DNA of 64,000 nt from Bacillus sp. EB01 (GTDB lineage: Bacteria; Bacillota; Bacilli; Bacillales; Cytobacillaceae), in contig NZ_HG964497.1 of the NCBI RefSeq assembly GCF_000613125.1, forward strand, positions 3,727,037 through 3,791,036, in the 5' to 3' direction. Of the stretch, positions 63,476 through 64,000 are shown piece after piece. The notes under the pieces were generated by a model that saw only the letters and a program-made list of their open reading frames with translations, did not search any database and was not told the DNA's origin. A program made the position numbers and the translations under genes. Numbering within the stretch: position 1 is the stretch's first letter; each line of letters opens with the position of its first letter.

Positions 63476-63542
63476 TTTCCACACCTCTTAATCTCCCGGC
63501 CTAGCCGGGCATTTGTCTCGTGTAAGTGTTTTCAACCTTAAA

Positions 63543-63564
63543 CGGCAGGGATTTCTCCCTGCCG
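63543..63564 (-). terminator. Hairpin between hemE and hemH
   Basis: CGGCAGGGA and TCCCTGCCG pair perfectly over nine bases around a four-base loop, with a short TTTAAG tail on the minus strand. It may be a weak terminator or message-stability element within the operon. Confidence 0.6.
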
Positions 63565-63628
63565 ATGCGAGTTCCATACTATTTTGCCAAATAATCGGCC
63601 ACTATACCACTATTTAGACTCGTTCTAA

Positions 63629-64000
63629 TTAACGGCTTAGTTTAGAAGCCGAATATTCGTGGACAAAGCTAGTCAATTTTTTCAACACATCAGGATTAAC
63701 TGATGGGAAGACCCCATGGCCAAGGTTGAAGATATAGCCAGGACGAGCCATTCCTTGATCAAGAATTGCCTTCGTCCGCTCTTCAATAACTTCCCATGGA
63801 GCTAGCAGGATTGCCGGGTCAAGATTGCCCTGAACCGTTTTATTGATTCCCATTGCCCTCGCCTCGCTGATTGGGAGGCGCCAATCTAGGCCGACAACAT
63901 CAAGCGGCAGATCGTGCCATTCAAGTGCGAGATGGCTCGCGCCGACACCGAACATGATTAAAGGTACATTCTCTTCACGGAGCTCGGAAAAAATCCTTTC
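63629..64000 (-). CDS. hemE: Uroporphyrinogen decarboxylase HemE (C-terminal part, start outside window)
   Basis: Only the C-terminal 123 codons are in the window. The frame continues unbroken beyond position 64000, so it is cut by the window, not truncated in the genome. The visible part (VDWR-type [43 protein letters not shown]) is the conserved end of HemE. The enzyme makes coproporphyrinogen III from uroporphyrinogen III. It is the first gene of hemEHY. Confidence 0.93.
   Translation of the reverse strand, partial: ERIFSELREENVPLIMFGVGASHLALEWHDLPLDVVGLDWRLPISEARAMGINKTVQGNLDPAILLAPWEVIEERTKAILDQGMARPGYIFNLGHGVFPSVNPDVLKKLTSFVHEYSASKLSR

Overview
The window is about 64 kb of chromosome from an endospore-forming member of the Bacillaceae (Bacillus sensu lato). 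This rests on a complete gerPABCDEF spore-coat/germination operon with a SigK-type promoter, comK, addBA, the hemE-hemH-hemY order, an IDEAL-domain yhzC-like gene, strong GGAGG ribosome sites, frequent TTG/GTG starts and typical Bacillus interspersed repeats. No rRNA, tRNA, CRISPR array, prophage or transposase gene was seen.

Most of the window is an inverted version of the Bacillus subtilis hemE-to-yitT backbone. From right to left it reads hemE (partial), hemH, hemY, yhfI, lplJ/yhfJ, lcfB/yhfL with an enoyl-CoA hydratase, azlCD, yhfN-type M48 protease, a LysM/M14 peptidase, an SRAP protein, yhzC, comK, a YhjD-like gene, an S9 peptidase, an LCP ligase, yhjE, a type I signal peptidase, addB-addA-yisB and gerP. 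It continues with yisK, yisL, asnO, yitL, a yajQ-type gene, a DegV gene, yitT, a BsuPI-type inhibitor and a yizC-like DUF3813 gene.

Two blocks interrupt that backbone. The first (about 6.97-19.94 kb) is a maltodextrin module: a LacI-type regulator, a GH31 alpha-glucosidase, a membrane-anchored GH13 amylase, an ABC importer (binding lipoprotein plus two permeases, no ATPase gene), a second membrane-anchored amylase paralogue and a divergent neopullulanase-type GH13 enzyme. Extracellular anchored amylase would feed the importer, and the cytoplasmic GH13 and GH31 enzymes would finish degradation. The second amylase paralogue has lost the catalytic nucleophile and the normal acid/base context and looks like a pseudoenzyme.

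The second block (about 24.58-32.22 kb) is a Tad/Flp (type IVb) pilus locus: Flp pilin, prepilin peptidase, TadE and TadG minor pilins, CpaB, TadZ/CpaE, the TadA/CpaF ATPase and TadB/TadC platform proteins, headed by a DUF192 protein. Its leader carries a sequence that matches a cyclic-di-GMP-I (GEMM) riboswitch followed by an intrinsic terminator. A perfect 10-nt complementarity between the aptamer 3' strand and the terminator predicts a c-di-GMP OFF switch for pilus expression.

Gene-free stretches are unusually rich in repeats. A family of about 130-bp tandem units built around a TAGTA-ACTC-GAGT-TACTA palindrome occurs in three clusters (3.6, 20.0 and 51.0 kb). There is also an exact 21-bp periodic array (55.77 kb), a 52-bp periodic triple hairpin (58.74 kb) and two larger Bacillaceae-type interspersed elements with inverted ends (14.31 and 54.33 kb).
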